A stretch of DNA of 64,000 nucleotides from Enterococcus termitis (GCF_001730305.1 NZ_MIJY01000034.1:248001-312000), one strand, 5' to 3'; counted from the stretch's first letter, positions 17,218-26,780 are shown. The notes: generated from the letters alone by a model not told the origin. A program made the numbers and translations.

Positions 17218-18768
17218 CTATTTTTTCTCATTTTTAAATTTGGTGTATTGCCAAACAAGCAGAATAAGCCAAGTTCCTACCGAAACACTAGCTGAAAATA
17301 GCTGAACAACTGTCCAATGATAAGACACACGAAGCGTTCCATTTCCGCTTACACGAATTTCGCTCAGTCCTGGAAATGTTGAACTATTATACACGTCAAT
17401 TCTCTTGCCGTTTGCAACTGCTTGATATCCTTTGTAATAAATCAAAGGAAAGACAATGGTTTCTTTTGAATCGTTTTCTTTTGTTTCGTAATCTAACTCA
17501 ATGGCGCCATAATCAAATGAAACATGTTCAAGTGTGACTCCTTTACTATTTCTGATCATTTTAGGCTCTTGGATCAATGAAAACAAATCCGTGTTGGAAG
17601 GAACATATTCATTGCCCCAGCCTAAAAACGCCGGCTGCAGCTGCTCGATCTCGCTTCTTGGAACAAACCGCTCTAAATCAGTCATAAACAAACTATGCGT
17701 GAAAACTAACATTACTGCTATTACCATACTGCCGTAAGCACATAGTTTGCTCCAATTTCTTTTTTTCTCTGCCAAAAGTGAATAGTTATCAGCAAATAGC
17801 CAACAAACACCAAAGGTAACAATCAAAAACAAACGCCAAGGAAATTGGATCGCATTGACCAGTGTTTTTTCAAGCAGCCTATGAGGAAAAAACGAGGTTG
17901 AAATCAGCAAAAACAAGCTTGTAGTTAAAAGTAGCCGTTTCGATTGCACAGAAATCTTGTTGTAGCTTAGAAGCAGCAACACCATTAATCCTATAATTAA
18001 AAGACCGAGATTATTATAACCGCTGTTTCTAAAAGCAATTTGGAGATATGCAATGAGCGATTCTGCTTCTTGACTAAGTTGTGCTACTTGGTTCGTTTGA
18101 AAATTGAACGATTGATTGACGATTTGCTCACCGATAGGCCCAAGAAACCCAACACATAATAGCACGGTCAAGAACACAGCTTTAAAAAAAGCGACGATTC
18201 GTTCCTTGTGACTGATGAAATGACGAATCCCTAGTAAAACATACACAAAAATAAATAAACTAAAAATGAATGCACTCAACACATGACTTAAAATTAGCCC
18301 GGACATACCAAGAGATAAAAGATAAAATCTGTTGCTTTCTCCCTGTAAGATCGACCATAAACCGACAAATGCTAAAGGAATAAAGGCAAAAGCTAAGACC
18401 TCTCCTACAGCTGCTCTTTCTGTCAGATCGCTTAAACGATAGGAAGAAGTACCATATAAAATAGCGAAAAGAAAAGCTTGGAATGGGACTTTTTTATACA
18501 CTAAGAAGCTATGATATGCTATAACATACGTCACGAAGTTGATGCCGATCAAAAAGACAGTATAGCTATTGGCTACAGACAAGCCAAGCAGTCTCAAAAT
18601 AGCGGCCGGATAAAGGAAAATATCTGAATAAAAAACTGGTGCCGCATACCCCATTCCATAGAGAAAAAAGGAATTGATTTTAGGAAATACATCGCCATTT
18701 TTGATTCCTAGATACAGCCCTTCGATCCGATTAAGATGAAAATAAATATCATCACCACGATACATCAC
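17218..18768 (-). CDS. Polytopic membrane protein, YfhO/PTPS-related type; true start probably upstream
   Basis: At least 516 aa with about ten hydrophobic helices and a C-terminal outward domain (YYKGYQAVANGKRIDVYNSS...) resembling the end of YfhO-type lipid-linked sugar transferases. The first normal start codon is a GTG at 18766-18768, but the frame stays open upstream. It encodes one more hydrophobic helix (KIIFLILFLAASILPLLY) as family members have, and AGGAGG sits near 18872. The only candidate starts after that site are ATT or ATC, so the start is either non-AUG or mutated. It is last in a minus-strand group with two lipoproteins and YfhO. Confidence 0.75.
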   Translation of the reverse strand: MMYRGDDIYFHLNRIEGLYLGIKNGDVFPKINSFFLYGMGYAAPVFYSDIFLYPAAILRLLGLSVANSYTVFLIGINFVTYVIAYHSFLVYKKVPFQAFLFAILYGTSSYRLSDLTERAAVGEVLAFAFIPLAFVGLWSILQGESNRFYLLSLGMSGLILSHVLSAFIFSLFIFVYVLLGIRHFISHKERIVAFFKAVFLTVLLCVGFLGPIGEQIVNQSFNFQTNQVAQLSQEAESLIAYLQIAFRNSGYNNLGLLIIGLMVLLLLSYNKISVQSKRLLLTTSLFLLISTSFFPHRLLEKTLVNAIQFPWRLFLIVTFGVCWLFADNYSLLAEKKRNWSKLCAYGSMVIAVMLVFTHSLFMTDLERFVPRSEIEQLQPAFLGWGNEYVPSNTDLFSLIQEPKMIRNSKGVTLEHVSFDYGAIELDYETKENDSKETIVFPLIYYKGYQAVANGKRIDVYNSSTFPGLSEIRVSGNGTLRVSYHWTVVQLFSASVSVGTWLILLVWQYTKFKNEKK

Positions 18769-18911
18769 AGCTTTTCCTATGTGCGTATAAAGCAGCGGTA
18801 GAATACTTGCTGCTAAAAATAGTATAAGGAAGATAATTTTCTGTTTGTTCCGTATTTTTTTGATCCTAATTGACCTCCTATCTCTGCCAAGCTAAAGCGA
18901 ATGGTTCAGTT

Positions 18912-19649
18912 TTATTCACTATAATCCACAATAGCGGCATAAATTTCGCGAAGTTCTCTTTTCTCATTGAAACCAACACGTAAGGTTTGTGAAACTAATT
19001 TTTTATCCTTTGCTTCATCATCATTACCATAGACGACTGTTGTCTTGGATTGTGGTCGTTTCTCTACGTCTTTATAGTCTTTTTCAAAATTTTGAATAGC
19101 TAGATCTGCAGTATCTTTAGGAATATCAATAATTTGAGCAGCATCGAGCAATAGTTCACTGAAATTATCTTTTGGATATGCTTCTTCTTGACCATAATTA
19201 GAGATCGCTAAACTTTGAGAAGCTAAACGTACTTCTTTTAGTTCTTTATCAAAAGAATATTTTAGATCGATCAACGCAAAAACATTCACTTCTTCACCTT
19301 TGTACACTGGATAATAACCGCGAACCAATAGTTCATCTCCAGTAGCGTAAAGAGTATACTCTGGTGCCTTTTCTTCGACTTCTGACGTAATGATTTTCTG
19401 CTCAAACAACTGCTTTGTCTGTTCAATGATCTCGGGAATTTTCACATTAAATTTAGTTTTGAGCAAATCCAATGCTTCACCTTCAGAAATTTCAGGATAA
19501 TCAAACGTTCCAAAAGGTTTTTCTCGTTTCTCGTGCCAGATCAGTTGCTGATGCGCTATCTCGGTGGATTGGCTTTTTTTAGAACAGCCAACTACTAGTA
19601 AAAAACAGATCAAAAGACCTAACGAAAATAAATACTTTTTCTTGCTCAT
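18912..19649 (-). CDS. Putative lipoprotein
   Basis: A 245-aa exported protein with a lipoprotein signal (SLGLLICFLLVVGC, lipobox Cys near residue 22). The mature part is soluble and rich in charged residues, with no domain I recognise. Its start overlaps the stop of the preceding lipoprotein gene by 4 bases, so the two are translationally coupled. Being between lipoprotein, YfhO and PTPS-related membrane genes suggests a cell-envelope role. Confidence 0.75.
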   Translation of the reverse strand: MSKKKYLFSLGLLICFLLVVGCSKKSQSTEIAHQQLIWHEKREKPFGTFDYPEISEGEALDLLKTKFNVKIPEIIEQTKQLFEQKIITSEVEEKAPEYTLYATGDELLVRGYYPVYKGEEVNVFALIDLKYSFDKELKEVRLASQSLAISNYGQEEAYPKDNFSELLLDAAQIIDIPKDTADLAIQNFEKDYKDVEKRPQSKTTVVYGNDDEAKDKKLVSQTLRVGFNEKRELREIYAAIVDYSE

Positions 19650-20617
19650 TCGTCCTCTTCCTTTCCTGCCGCTACAACAATCGGTACCTCTTTGGCATCA
19701 ACGAAGAGATCTTTTGAAGGAACTAATGTTACATCACTTGTATCAGTGAGTTCATACAAAGAAACACTTTCTCCAGTTTTTCCAACTTGAATCTCGTTTT
19801 TCTTTTGTTCGATCAATTTTGGAATATCCAGTATGGTGTTTGATTTAGGTAATTTCCCTTCTTTTAACTCTTTCCCCTGTTGGGTTACTTGAATGGCTTC
19901 ATCCCACAGTCCAGCTGTGACAGCCGTTTTTTCACTAGTATTTTTTACCGTATATCTTAATGCAAGTAGTTTTTTATCTCCTTCGCCTTCTAAGTTCATA
20001 ACGCCAGTCAATTCGATCGAAACCGTCTCATTTTTAAAAACGACTTCTTCACTTTCGGCTGAACTCTCATTTCCAGAATCTGCGATTTCTTTGACAGAAC
20101 GTGCGGATTGATCAATAATTTCTGCTCTTTTTTCATGTCCGCCATCATTTGCAGAATAATAGTTCAATTGAAGGAAACCATGCTCTGTTTCGATGTAATA
20201 CAAATGAAGCCAGGTCGAACGTTTTTCGAACATCGTATCGAGTGTATATTTAAATCCTTTATACTTCCCTATTTTAAACTCTTTCATATAAATCTCAGAT
20301 TCTTTGTCATAGTTGTATTGTGTTTTCAATTCCTTGCGCATTCGTTTACCAAAATCATCATCAAGCTCAACGGTTTCTTTTCTTTCTCCCATCACAACCA
20401 ATGTTGAATTACTTTTAGTATCCTGTGCTCCGAACACAGCCTCGTTACTGTACTTCACTTTGAAATCTGTTGTTGTTTCCCAGGTGCTAGGTAGCTGAAT
20501 TGTATACTCGATTCCTTTTGCTTTAAATGATTCTTCTTTATCAGCTAATTTAGCGGAACAACCACTGAAAACGATCAAAAGCAATACTATTGGAATCATT
20601 ATGCGTTTTTTGTACAT
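19646..20617 (-). CDS. Lipoprotein with DUF5067-like domain
   Basis: A 323-aa lipoprotein (IPIVLLLIVFSGC, lipobox Cys near residue 20). Residues about 30-165 resemble a PsbP/DUF1795-like fold (YTIQLPSTWETTTDF...). Residues about 185-300 match the DUF5067 pattern seen in lactic-acid bacterial lipoproteins (KNETVSIELTGV...LALRYTVKNTSEK). Function is unknown. It lies 29 bases after the yfhO-like gene and is coupled to the next lipoprotein. Confidence 0.78.
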   Translation of the reverse strand: MYKKRIMIPIVLLLIVFSGCSAKLADKEESFKAKGIEYTIQLPSTWETTTDFKVKYSNEAVFGAQDTKSNSTLVVMGERKETVELDDDFGKRMRKELKTQYNYDKESEIYMKEFKIGKYKGFKYTLDTMFEKRSTWLHLYYIETEHGFLQLNYYSANDGGHEKRAEIIDQSARSVKEIADSGNESSAESEEVVFKNETVSIELTGVMNLEGEGDKKLLALRYTVKNTSEKTAVTAGLWDEAIQVTQQGKELKEGKLPKSNTILDIPKLIEQKKNEIQVGKTGESVSLYELTDTSDVTLVPSKDLFVDAKEVPIVVAAGKEEDE

Positions 20618-20646
20618 GGTAACCTCCGTTCACGGTAATGTGAGTC

Positions 20647-23214
20647 TTAATTTTTATTCTTTTTTGTTATCTGCCAGTTGTAGAATCCAAAAAGAACAAT
20701 GCATCCAGCAAAGAGGATAACACCCACTTTAAAGCCCTGAGGAACAAACACAAATTTGATTTTGTGACTGCCTTTAGGCACTGGCAGTGCAAGAAAAGCA
20801 TCTTTAAAGGTTGGAATATCCACTTTTTTCCCATCAATAGTTGCCTGCCAGCCTTTATCATAAGGAATCGTCGTTAAGACGACTTGGTCTTTTTCATTAT
20901 TCACTTCTGCTTCTGCGGTACGACCATCTGTTTCAAAGGAAACGCCTTTTGCTTTCACTTTTTCAATAGCCTCTTTAAAGGTATCCACATTGATAAACAT
21001 CGCATTTGGTTTGACTAAATGGACCACGCGCTCGCCTGTGAAGCTCACTTCAACCTCGACCGTTTGCGCTTTTTCATAGAAGCCTAAATTGTAATACTGT
21101 CCTGTTCCTTCTAAACCAGCCCAATTTTCAACACCATTGACCTTCGTTTTCACATCAACTTCTGCCCCTTGACCGTATAAACTTAGATACGCTTGTGAGC
21201 GAGCTGGAACATCAACAGAATAGGTGATTGTTCTTACCTTATTAGGAGCTGTTTTGGAATAAAACAACACAGAATCATGGTCTTCGATCTGAACATTTTC
21301 TTCTTTGATTGTTTCGATTTCTGAAAAATAGAAAAATGAATCTGTTTTTCCCGATAAATACTGCAGCAATTCTGTTTGATTTTTTACAACATTTTTATCA
21401 TAGATTCCTTGATCCGTCAGCATGCCCAAAGGTAGGGCAAATTCATTTTCATAAACGCCATATTTTCCTTCTGTTTTCTTTAAGGTAAAGCCAAATTTAT
21501 TAGGATCGTTTTGAGCTAAATTGTATTTGATTCCTAATAAAGCATCCATCACTAATGTATTGTTGATATATTGGATTGTTAAATTCGTGCCGGTTGATCG
21601 AAAGCCTAATTCATTCATATAAATCGAAGAATGACGATTTCGAATCGATGAAAACATCGAGACACCACTATAGCCATGAATAAAACTTTCATTTCTTGAA
21701 CTACTGTCCAGATTCGCCATACGGTATAACGTATCATTCTTATCTTTAGTCCATTCAACTAATTGATGGACATCCTGATAGTTTTGCTCATATGCGATAC
21801 GTTCTGGATAACGCCATTCAGTTGCGATCCCCTCAACCAATCTTTGTGCATTCAAGGTCATTTCACCAATAAAAACCATAATTAACAGCACTAACCACCT
21901 GCTTTGCTTGCTCTTAAATCGATCTTTCAGTAAAAGAATCAGTAAATACACAATCAACAAAACCACACTCGCTAAGACCGATGTCTTATCCAAAAAGTCG
22001 TAACGTCTTCGATTTGCCAGAAAGACCATCAACACATATACGAAAATCATTCCTATGACGATGTTTACCATTCGACCACTGTCTTCTTTCGTCACTTTTT
22101 CCAACCCAAATCCTGCTAAAAGTAGACCTAAAAAAGAAAACAAAAAGCTAAAACGGAATAAAAACATATTCGGTGCATGGAAACCATGCCAAAATAAATT
22201 CAGCGGTTCAATATAAACACTGGCAATCAAAAGGAAGAACAGACCGCCATAAACGAATTTGTTTTTCCGAGGAATTTTAGGACTAACAAAATAAAAGAGA
22301 CAAAATATCGTTCCTAATAAACCAAAATACAAGAACGGCGCACTGCCATACTTACTTGTATCATAAACACCGACCAGCGTTTTTACAGGAATATCCCAAA
22401 TACCTGTATCGTTTGTAAAAAAGCCAGTTAATTTAGTTAGACTCTCGCCATTATTTTTTAAATCTAAAAGAGTAGGTAAAATCGTGACCATCGACGCTCC
22501 ACCAGCCAACAATGAGGTCACTAAGTATGGAATCAGCGTACTTTGATACTTCTTCGGCGTGATGATGAACCGACAAAAAACATATAAAAAGGAAAAAACA
22601 CCGATCATAAACGCCATGTAAAAATTAGATAAAAACAATAACAGGTAGCTGATAAATAGTACTGCTGGTTTTCTTTGGTCCATTAAACGATGAATTCCTA
22701 AAATGACCAATGGCAGGTACATCAAACCATCCAGCCACATTTGTTGCGGAGAATATGCGATAGAAAAACCACTTAAAGCGAAGCTAACACTCAACAACAA
22801 CTTACTCCATTGCGGAACTTTAAATAGACGGTCACTCATGACCCAAAACGAGCCGCCGATCGCACCGAATTTTAACAACAGGATCATATACAGGGCATCT
22901 GGTATTTGACTATTATCAAAAAAGTAAACCAGCGGACTAAAAATTCCATTGATATAGTAGGCCATAAAGGACCAGTAATTTAAGCCTAAGGAACCGTACC
23001 ATGTATATAAAAAGCTTTGCTTTCCATGTAATGCATTATTGAAACTTGCGAAAAAATTAGATGTTTGTGACAAAGCGTCACTCGCTAAAATCGTCTTCTC
23101 ACTGCCTGGATAAATTCCTAGAAGAAAATAAACAAATCCCATGATTCCGATCGGTAAAAGAATGCTCAATAAAAATGACCAGCCTTTGTATTTGACCCAT
23201 TCTTTCCTCTTCAT
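20647..23214 (-). CDS. YfhO-family membrane protein
   Basis: An 855-aa polytopic protein with a dozen or so N-terminal helices and a long outward C-terminal region closed by a final helix. Family landmarks include the N-terminal SDALSQTSNFFASFNNALHG motif and a C-terminal PYDKGWQATIDGKKV motif, with a final membrane helix (VGVILFAGCIVLFGFY). YfhO proteins are GT-C-like and have been linked to glycosylation of lipoteichoic acid or surface polymers in Bacillus and Listeria. It is 34 bases after the active signal peptidase gene, so it may be transcribed with WxL locus 1. Confidence 0.88.
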   Translation of the reverse strand: MKRKEWVKYKGWSFLLSILLPIGIMGFVYFLLGIYPGSEKTILASDALSQTSNFFASFNNALHGKQSFLYTWYGSLGLNYWSFMAYYINGIFSPLVYFFDNSQIPDALYMILLLKFGAIGGSFWVMSDRLFKVPQWSKLLLSVSFALSGFSIAYSPQQMWLDGLMYLPLVILGIHRLMDQRKPAVLFISYLLLFLSNFYMAFMIGVFSFLYVFCRFIITPKKYQSTLIPYLVTSLLAGGASMVTILPTLLDLKNNGESLTKLTGFFTNDTGIWDIPVKTLVGVYDTSKYGSAPFLYFGLLGTIFCLFYFVSPKIPRKNKFVYGGLFFLLIASVYIEPLNLFWHGFHAPNMFLFRFSFLFSFLGLLLAGFGLEKVTKEDSGRMVNIVIGMIFVYVLMVFLANRRRYDFLDKTSVLASVVLLIVYLLILLLKDRFKSKQSRWLVLLIMVFIGEMTLNAQRLVEGIATEWRYPERIAYEQNYQDVHQLVEWTKDKNDTLYRMANLDSSSRNESFIHGYSGVSMFSSIRNRHSSIYMNELGFRSTGTNLTIQYINNTLVMDALLGIKYNLAQNDPNKFGFTLKKTEGKYGVYENEFALPLGMLTDQGIYDKNVVKNQTELLQYLSGKTDSFFYFSEIETIKEENVQIEDHDSVLFYSKTAPNKVRTITYSVDVPARSQAYLSLYGQGAEVDVKTKVNGVENWAGLEGTGQYYNLGFYEKAQTVEVEVSFTGERVVHLVKPNAMFINVDTFKEAIEKVKAKGVSFETDGRTAEAEVNNEKDQVVLTTIPYDKGWQATIDGKKVDIPTFKDAFLALPVPKGSHKIKFVFVPQGFKVGVILFAGCIVLFGFYNWQITKKNKN

Positions 23215-23248
23215 TTCATTTTTCCTCCTAGATCATTTAAAATCATTC

Positions 23249-23920
23249 TCAATTTATTCCTCCTACACGAGCAAAAGGGAAATACCGATAAAATACCGTT
23301 CCTTCAATTTGTTCTGCATTGATCAATCCGAAAGATCGACTATCTTTTGAGGCTTTTCGATTATCACCTAAAACAAAATAACTTCCTTGTGGAATCACCT
23401 CTATATTGCGTAGGTTTCGAGCCACCTCTTCACTCACCGTTACCTTCAATGTACTGTCAGGTAGCTGAACGGCAGTCATTTGTTGTTCAGCTTCTTCGTG
23501 CCACTCCACCGCTTGTGCTGTTCGTAAATAAAGACTGGTTTGATCGGTCCAAATCTGATCGCCTGGCATACCAACGACTCGTTTTACATAACTGGATTCG
23601 TATGGTATTTCAGGATCGAAGGTGATCAAGTCGTAACGATTGGGTGATTGATTTTTTTTTACAACGATTCGATCATTATTTTTTAATGTCGGCAACATTG
23701 ATTCTCCCTCGACTCGGTGTGTTTTTACTTGCAGGAGTCCGATGATCCCAATCCCAATAAGAAATAACAGCACTCCTTCTCGAAAAAGTGTTTGTCTTTT
23801 TACTTTTATTGCCTGCAGCTTTTTCTGTTGAGCGATTTTCTCCTTTGAAAAAGGGGATCTTTTCTTTATCGTAGACTGACCTTGTCTAGCCTTTTGCTCA
23901 CGCACTTGTTTGATTGCCAC
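23249..23920 (-). CDS. Type I signal peptidase (apparently active), WxL locus 1
   Basis: Removes signal peptides from Sec-exported proteins. The 223-aa protein has one N-terminal membrane helix (about 48-65) after a basic cytoplasmic tail. It has the box with the catalytic Ser (GESMLPTL, about 75-80), the box with the catalytic Lys (YVKRVVGMPGDQ, about 112-123) and the closing GDNRKASKDSRSFG box. Both dyad residues are intact, unlike its neighbour at 23959-24708. Likely substrates are the WxL proteins encoded upstream in the operon. Confidence 0.92.
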   Translation of the reverse strand: MAIKQVREQKARQGQSTIKKRSPFSKEKIAQQKKLQAIKVKRQTLFREGVLLFLIGIGIIGLLQVKTHRVEGESMLPTLKNNDRIVVKKNQSPNRYDLITFDPEIPYESSYVKRVVGMPGDQIWTDQTSLYLRTAQAVEWHEEAEQQMTAVQLPDSTLKVTVSEEVARNLRNIEVIPQGSYFVLGDNRKASKDSRSFGLINAEQIEGTVFYRYFPFARVGGIN

Positions 23921-23958
23921 CTATGCCCCTCCTATTGTGAAATGTTTACCAGATCAAA

Positions 23959-24708
23959 TTAAAATTGAGTCATATTATGAAACGGTAAAACTCTTGTTTT
24001 CACCACACCTAAAATATTTTCTTTTTCGACCCAGCCAAACTGACGACTATCTGCAGCATAATGGCGATTGTCTCCTAAAACAAAATAGCTATCTGCAGGT
24101 AAAGCTCTCGATCCTGTCAATGAACCTAACGAGAAATCCTCCGTTAGTAATCGTTTTTCTGCTTGAGCTTCCTTCAATTCATTCGCTAAAAAGCGTTCAA
24201 CTACAATGTTTTGATTGATCATCAACTGATCATCTACATAAGCAATTTCTTCTCCAGGTAAAGCAATCACTCGTCTGATCATCACCTGACCTGTCACTGG
24301 ATTTTTAAAATAGATCATATCAAATCGCTTGATTTCCGAATGCTTACTAACATATAGACGATCGCCATCATTTAAAGTCGGGGTCATTCCATACCCATTA
24401 ACCGTTGGAAGGCTAAAAAAAAGCCACTGTAATAGAAAAAAAAGACTCATCAATAAAAGAAAGCTAATCCCAATTTCTTTATAAAATTGACGCCTTCGCT
24501 CACGTCTTTTTCTCTTTTGACTCATTTTTTTACGTAAGCTTTTTTTTCTATTCACCTTTGCTTTTTTTGGCTTAGATGTTTTTTTGACCGCATTCGTGAC
24601 ATAATCCGTTTTAGAGGGTGCTTTTTGCGGTCGGTGCTTTTTTTTATTTGAGGGCTGCTCTATTTTTTTACGCTTCGTCTGACCTTTAGCACTAACCTTT
24701 TGTTTCAT
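23959..24708 (-). CDS. Signal peptidase I-like protein lacking the Ser/Lys dyad, WxL locus 1
   Basis: A 249-aa protein of clear signal-peptidase I fold: a very basic cytoplasmic N-terminus (about 1-90), one membrane helix, then VNGYGMTPTLNDGD, MIRRVIALPGEE and FVLGDNRHYAADSRQFG. The catalytic Ser is Gly (GYGM instead of GxSM) and the catalytic Lys is Arg (IRRV instead of VKRV). It is therefore predicted inactive as a peptidase. Streptococcal pilus SipA also lacks the dyad and acts as a chaperone; a similar role in assembling WxL complexes is an inference. Confidence 0.88.
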   Translation of the reverse strand: MKQKVSAKGQTKRKKIEQPSNKKKHRPQKAPSKTDYVTNAVKKTSKPKKAKVNRKKSLRKKMSQKRKRRERRRQFYKEIGISFLLLMSLFFLLQWLFFSLPTVNGYGMTPTLNDGDRLYVSKHSEIKRFDMIYFKNPVTGQVMIRRVIALPGEEIAYVDDQLMINQNIVVERFLANELKEAQAEKRLLTEDFSLGSLTGSRALPADSYFVLGDNRHYAADSRQFGWVEKENILGVVKTRVLPFHNMTQF

Positions 24709-24718
24709 GTTGAGTCTC

Positions 24719-25387
24719 CTAATTTTTCTGTTTCAGCGCCGACTCATTGACTTTAAAATAGGTAAAGACTTCCTTTTGCCGTTCTTTGATTTTATTAATA
24801 TCTTTCAAATAACCAGCAACGACTTCTTCTTGTCCAAGCTGCTCTTGGCTTAACGTCGATAAATTCATGCCAACGTATTTCATCGACACATAGTAACGCG
24901 TCAATAATTTTGCCCCTTCAGTGGATAATCCAGCTGAAACCGGTCGATTGCCATAAGTAACCAATAATGAGCTTACTTCTTGAAACTGAGGATACACTTT
25001 CTCAATACTTCCTCCTTCGGTGATCGTCACCAGCTTCTGCTCTAAATCTTCAGTCAATAAATAGCCTTGAACAACAACTTTCGCATCTTCTGCTGTTAAA
25101 TTAGTTAATTGATAATATCGAGCATAGGCAGCAGAACCCGCTGAAAGAACCATCACGACTAAAAAGACAAGCGCCTGCCGAAAGTATCGTTTTTGACGAC
25201 TGACCAGCAATCGTCTCTCACGTACCCATCTTTTTCGCTTCACTTTGTTTTTCGGTCGTCGTTTCCACTGATTTTTTTTCAGTTCTTTTTTTATAGTAAA
25301 GAAATAAAACAGACAAAAGATGACAAACAAAAAGCAAAGCATAGCGAAAGAAAGCAACCCTATAAAAAACCAATCTAATAGAACCAT
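24719..25387 (-). CDS. Conserved WxL-locus membrane protein, copy 1
   Basis: A 222-aa protein not matching a named family I know. It has an N-terminal helix (about 3-30), a strongly basic cytoplasmic loop (about 33-65), a second helix (about 70-88) and an outward helical domain ending NESALKQKN. A clear paralogue sits in the same position in locus 2 (37390-38073): both have YxxTNL near the second helix, LxxxGxxxLxRYYxxMK and a QEE...GYxKDI segment. It is placed between the dead signal peptidase and the DUF916 scaffold. Confidence 0.8.
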   Translation of the reverse strand: MVLLDWFFIGLLSFAMLCFLFVIFCLFYFFTIKKELKKNQWKRRPKNKVKRKRWVRERRLLVSRQKRYFRQALVFLVVMVLSAGSAAYARYYQLTNLTAEDAKVVVQGYLLTEDLEQKLVTITEGGSIEKVYPQFQEVSSLLVTYGNRPVSAGLSTEGAKLLTRYYVSMKYVGMNLSTLSQEQLGQEEVVAGYLKDINKIKERQKEVFTYFKVNESALKQKN

Positions 25388-25404
25388 CCTACTGATCCCC
25401 TTTC

Positions 25405-26478
25405 TTATTTAGCTGCTTTTCGTTTCTTTTTCGCTCCATTCTTTTGGCCTTTTTTCTGTGCTTTTTTCTTTTTATTGATTGTACGAACACCAAAGAAAAT
25501 AGCTAGGAATACAATAAATACGCCTCCTGCGATCATTGCAATCAACTTCCAATCGATTCCTCTTTCCTGAATCAAGGTTACATCCTGCGCATTGTATTTA
25601 TCTGCATCTTCTTTCGTGATCTTAAATGCTTTATCCCATGTCCACTTTTGTTCACCGCTCGTTACTACGATATGAGCTTTATAGTCCCCAGCCTCCATTT
25701 GATCTCCGTTCATCTCCAAGGGAAATTCAATGAGTGAGTTAGGAGCCATACGCATGTCGGCACGCTTCGTATCATAAAGAACAGCTTCAGAGCCTTTTTT
25801 GCTGACTTCCATTTCGACCGTCATTCCACTCACAAATTCAGCTGAAATATTAGAAAAGTTAGCAAAAATACTATTCCGGTAGTTCGACAGTCCTGCATAA
25901 ACATCATTCAATTTTAGTTCAGGAGTAACAACCGTATCATTTTCTTGCAAAACCATTCCAACCACAAAGGCGTATTCATTGATCACACCCGTTGCCTTCT
26001 TCTTCGCTTCCTCTTCCTTTTTACTTGGTTTTGACTTCATGTAAATTCCACCTACGATTTTTCCATCGTAGCTAGTTTCAGGCATTGTTATGTCTAAATT
26101 AAGCGGTGCAGTTTCTTTCGGACCCAACGTTACTTCGGTTGGCCCTTTTACAATGTCCTTGAAATCGTATTTTAATGAGGCATCATTTTTTATTGACGAA
26201 GGTCCATATTCAAGTACGCCATTCGAATTCGTTTTAGCGCCATTTAGACCAATTGTAATCGTTTGTTCTTCTTCTGCTCGGTTAGTCAACATAATTTGAA
26301 CCGTTTGTTTTTGTCCCGGTTTCATCAAAAGATTGAAGTATTGTACATCTCCCTGATGATTTTCCGGCTTAATTGTTTCATAAGCAAATTGCTTTTCCGC
26401 GTGTGCAGGCAGTGCAAAGCCAAACAACGTTACTATGTATAAACCTATTAATAGGCATAAGCTGATTCTTTTTTTCAT
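25405..26478 (-). CDS. DUF916/DUF3324 WxL-interacting protein, locus 1
   Basis: A 357-aa type I membrane protein. It has a signal peptide (about 1-27, ALPAHA end), an N-terminal DUF916 (peptidoglycan-binding) domain (about 30-155), a DUF3324 (host-binding) domain (about 165-300), one membrane helix (about 310-333) and a lysine-rich cytoplasmic tail. Named members bind WxL proteins and hold them at the cell surface. It follows the wxl genes after a 302-base gap that contains a large hairpin, so its level may be lower than theirs. Confidence 0.92.
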   Translation of the reverse strand: MKKRISLCLLIGLYIVTLFGFALPAHAEKQFAYETIKPENHQGDVQYFNLLMKPGQKQTVQIMLTNRAEEEQTITIGLNGAKTNSNGVLEYGPSSIKNDASLKYDFKDIVKGPTEVTLGPKETAPLNLDITMPETSYDGKIVGGIYMKSKPSKKEEEAKKKATGVINEYAFVVGMVLQENDTVVTPELKLNDVYAGLSNYRNSIFANFSNISAEFVSGMTVEMEVSKKGSEAVLYDTKRADMRMAPNSLIEFPLEMNGDQMEAGDYKAHIVVTSGEQKWTWDKAFKITKEDADKYNAQDVTLIQERGIDWKLIAMIAGGVFIVFLAIFFGVRTINKKKKAQKKGQKNGAKKKRKAAK

Positions 26479-26609
26479 CTGATTTGTTTGTCCTTTCTCG
26501 TCCCATCATTCCATAAGCTAAAACTGACCGTTTTTAGCTTTCTATAGTTAAGTTACTCCAAATTTTATTTTTTCGTTGTTGCGTTCTTACTTATTCTTTA
26601 AAATAAACT

Positions 26610-26749
26610 ATTAAAAGGCAGGAACAGAAGTTGCTCTGCTACGTTTCACCTTTTTGTCATCCAATGCTTTAGACGAATGTCTTAAACATTGAATGACTGT
26701 TTGGATCTACGTAGCTCACAAAGTAAAAGTCTTCTGCTCCAGCTTTAAT
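26610..26749 (-). repeat. Hairpin element between the WxL and DUF916 genes, locus 1
   Basis: Outer arms ATTAAAAGGCAGGAACAGAAG (shortened here: GGAACAGAAG) and CTTCTGCTCC pair, with nested arms such as AATGCTTTAGAC and GTCTTAAACATT. It resembles the 14708-14885 element and probably reduces read-through into the scaffold gene. The rest of 26479-26780 holds nothing else. Confidence 0.6.
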
Positions 26750-26780
26750 GATTATTCTGAAATTTACTTACTTAACACGA

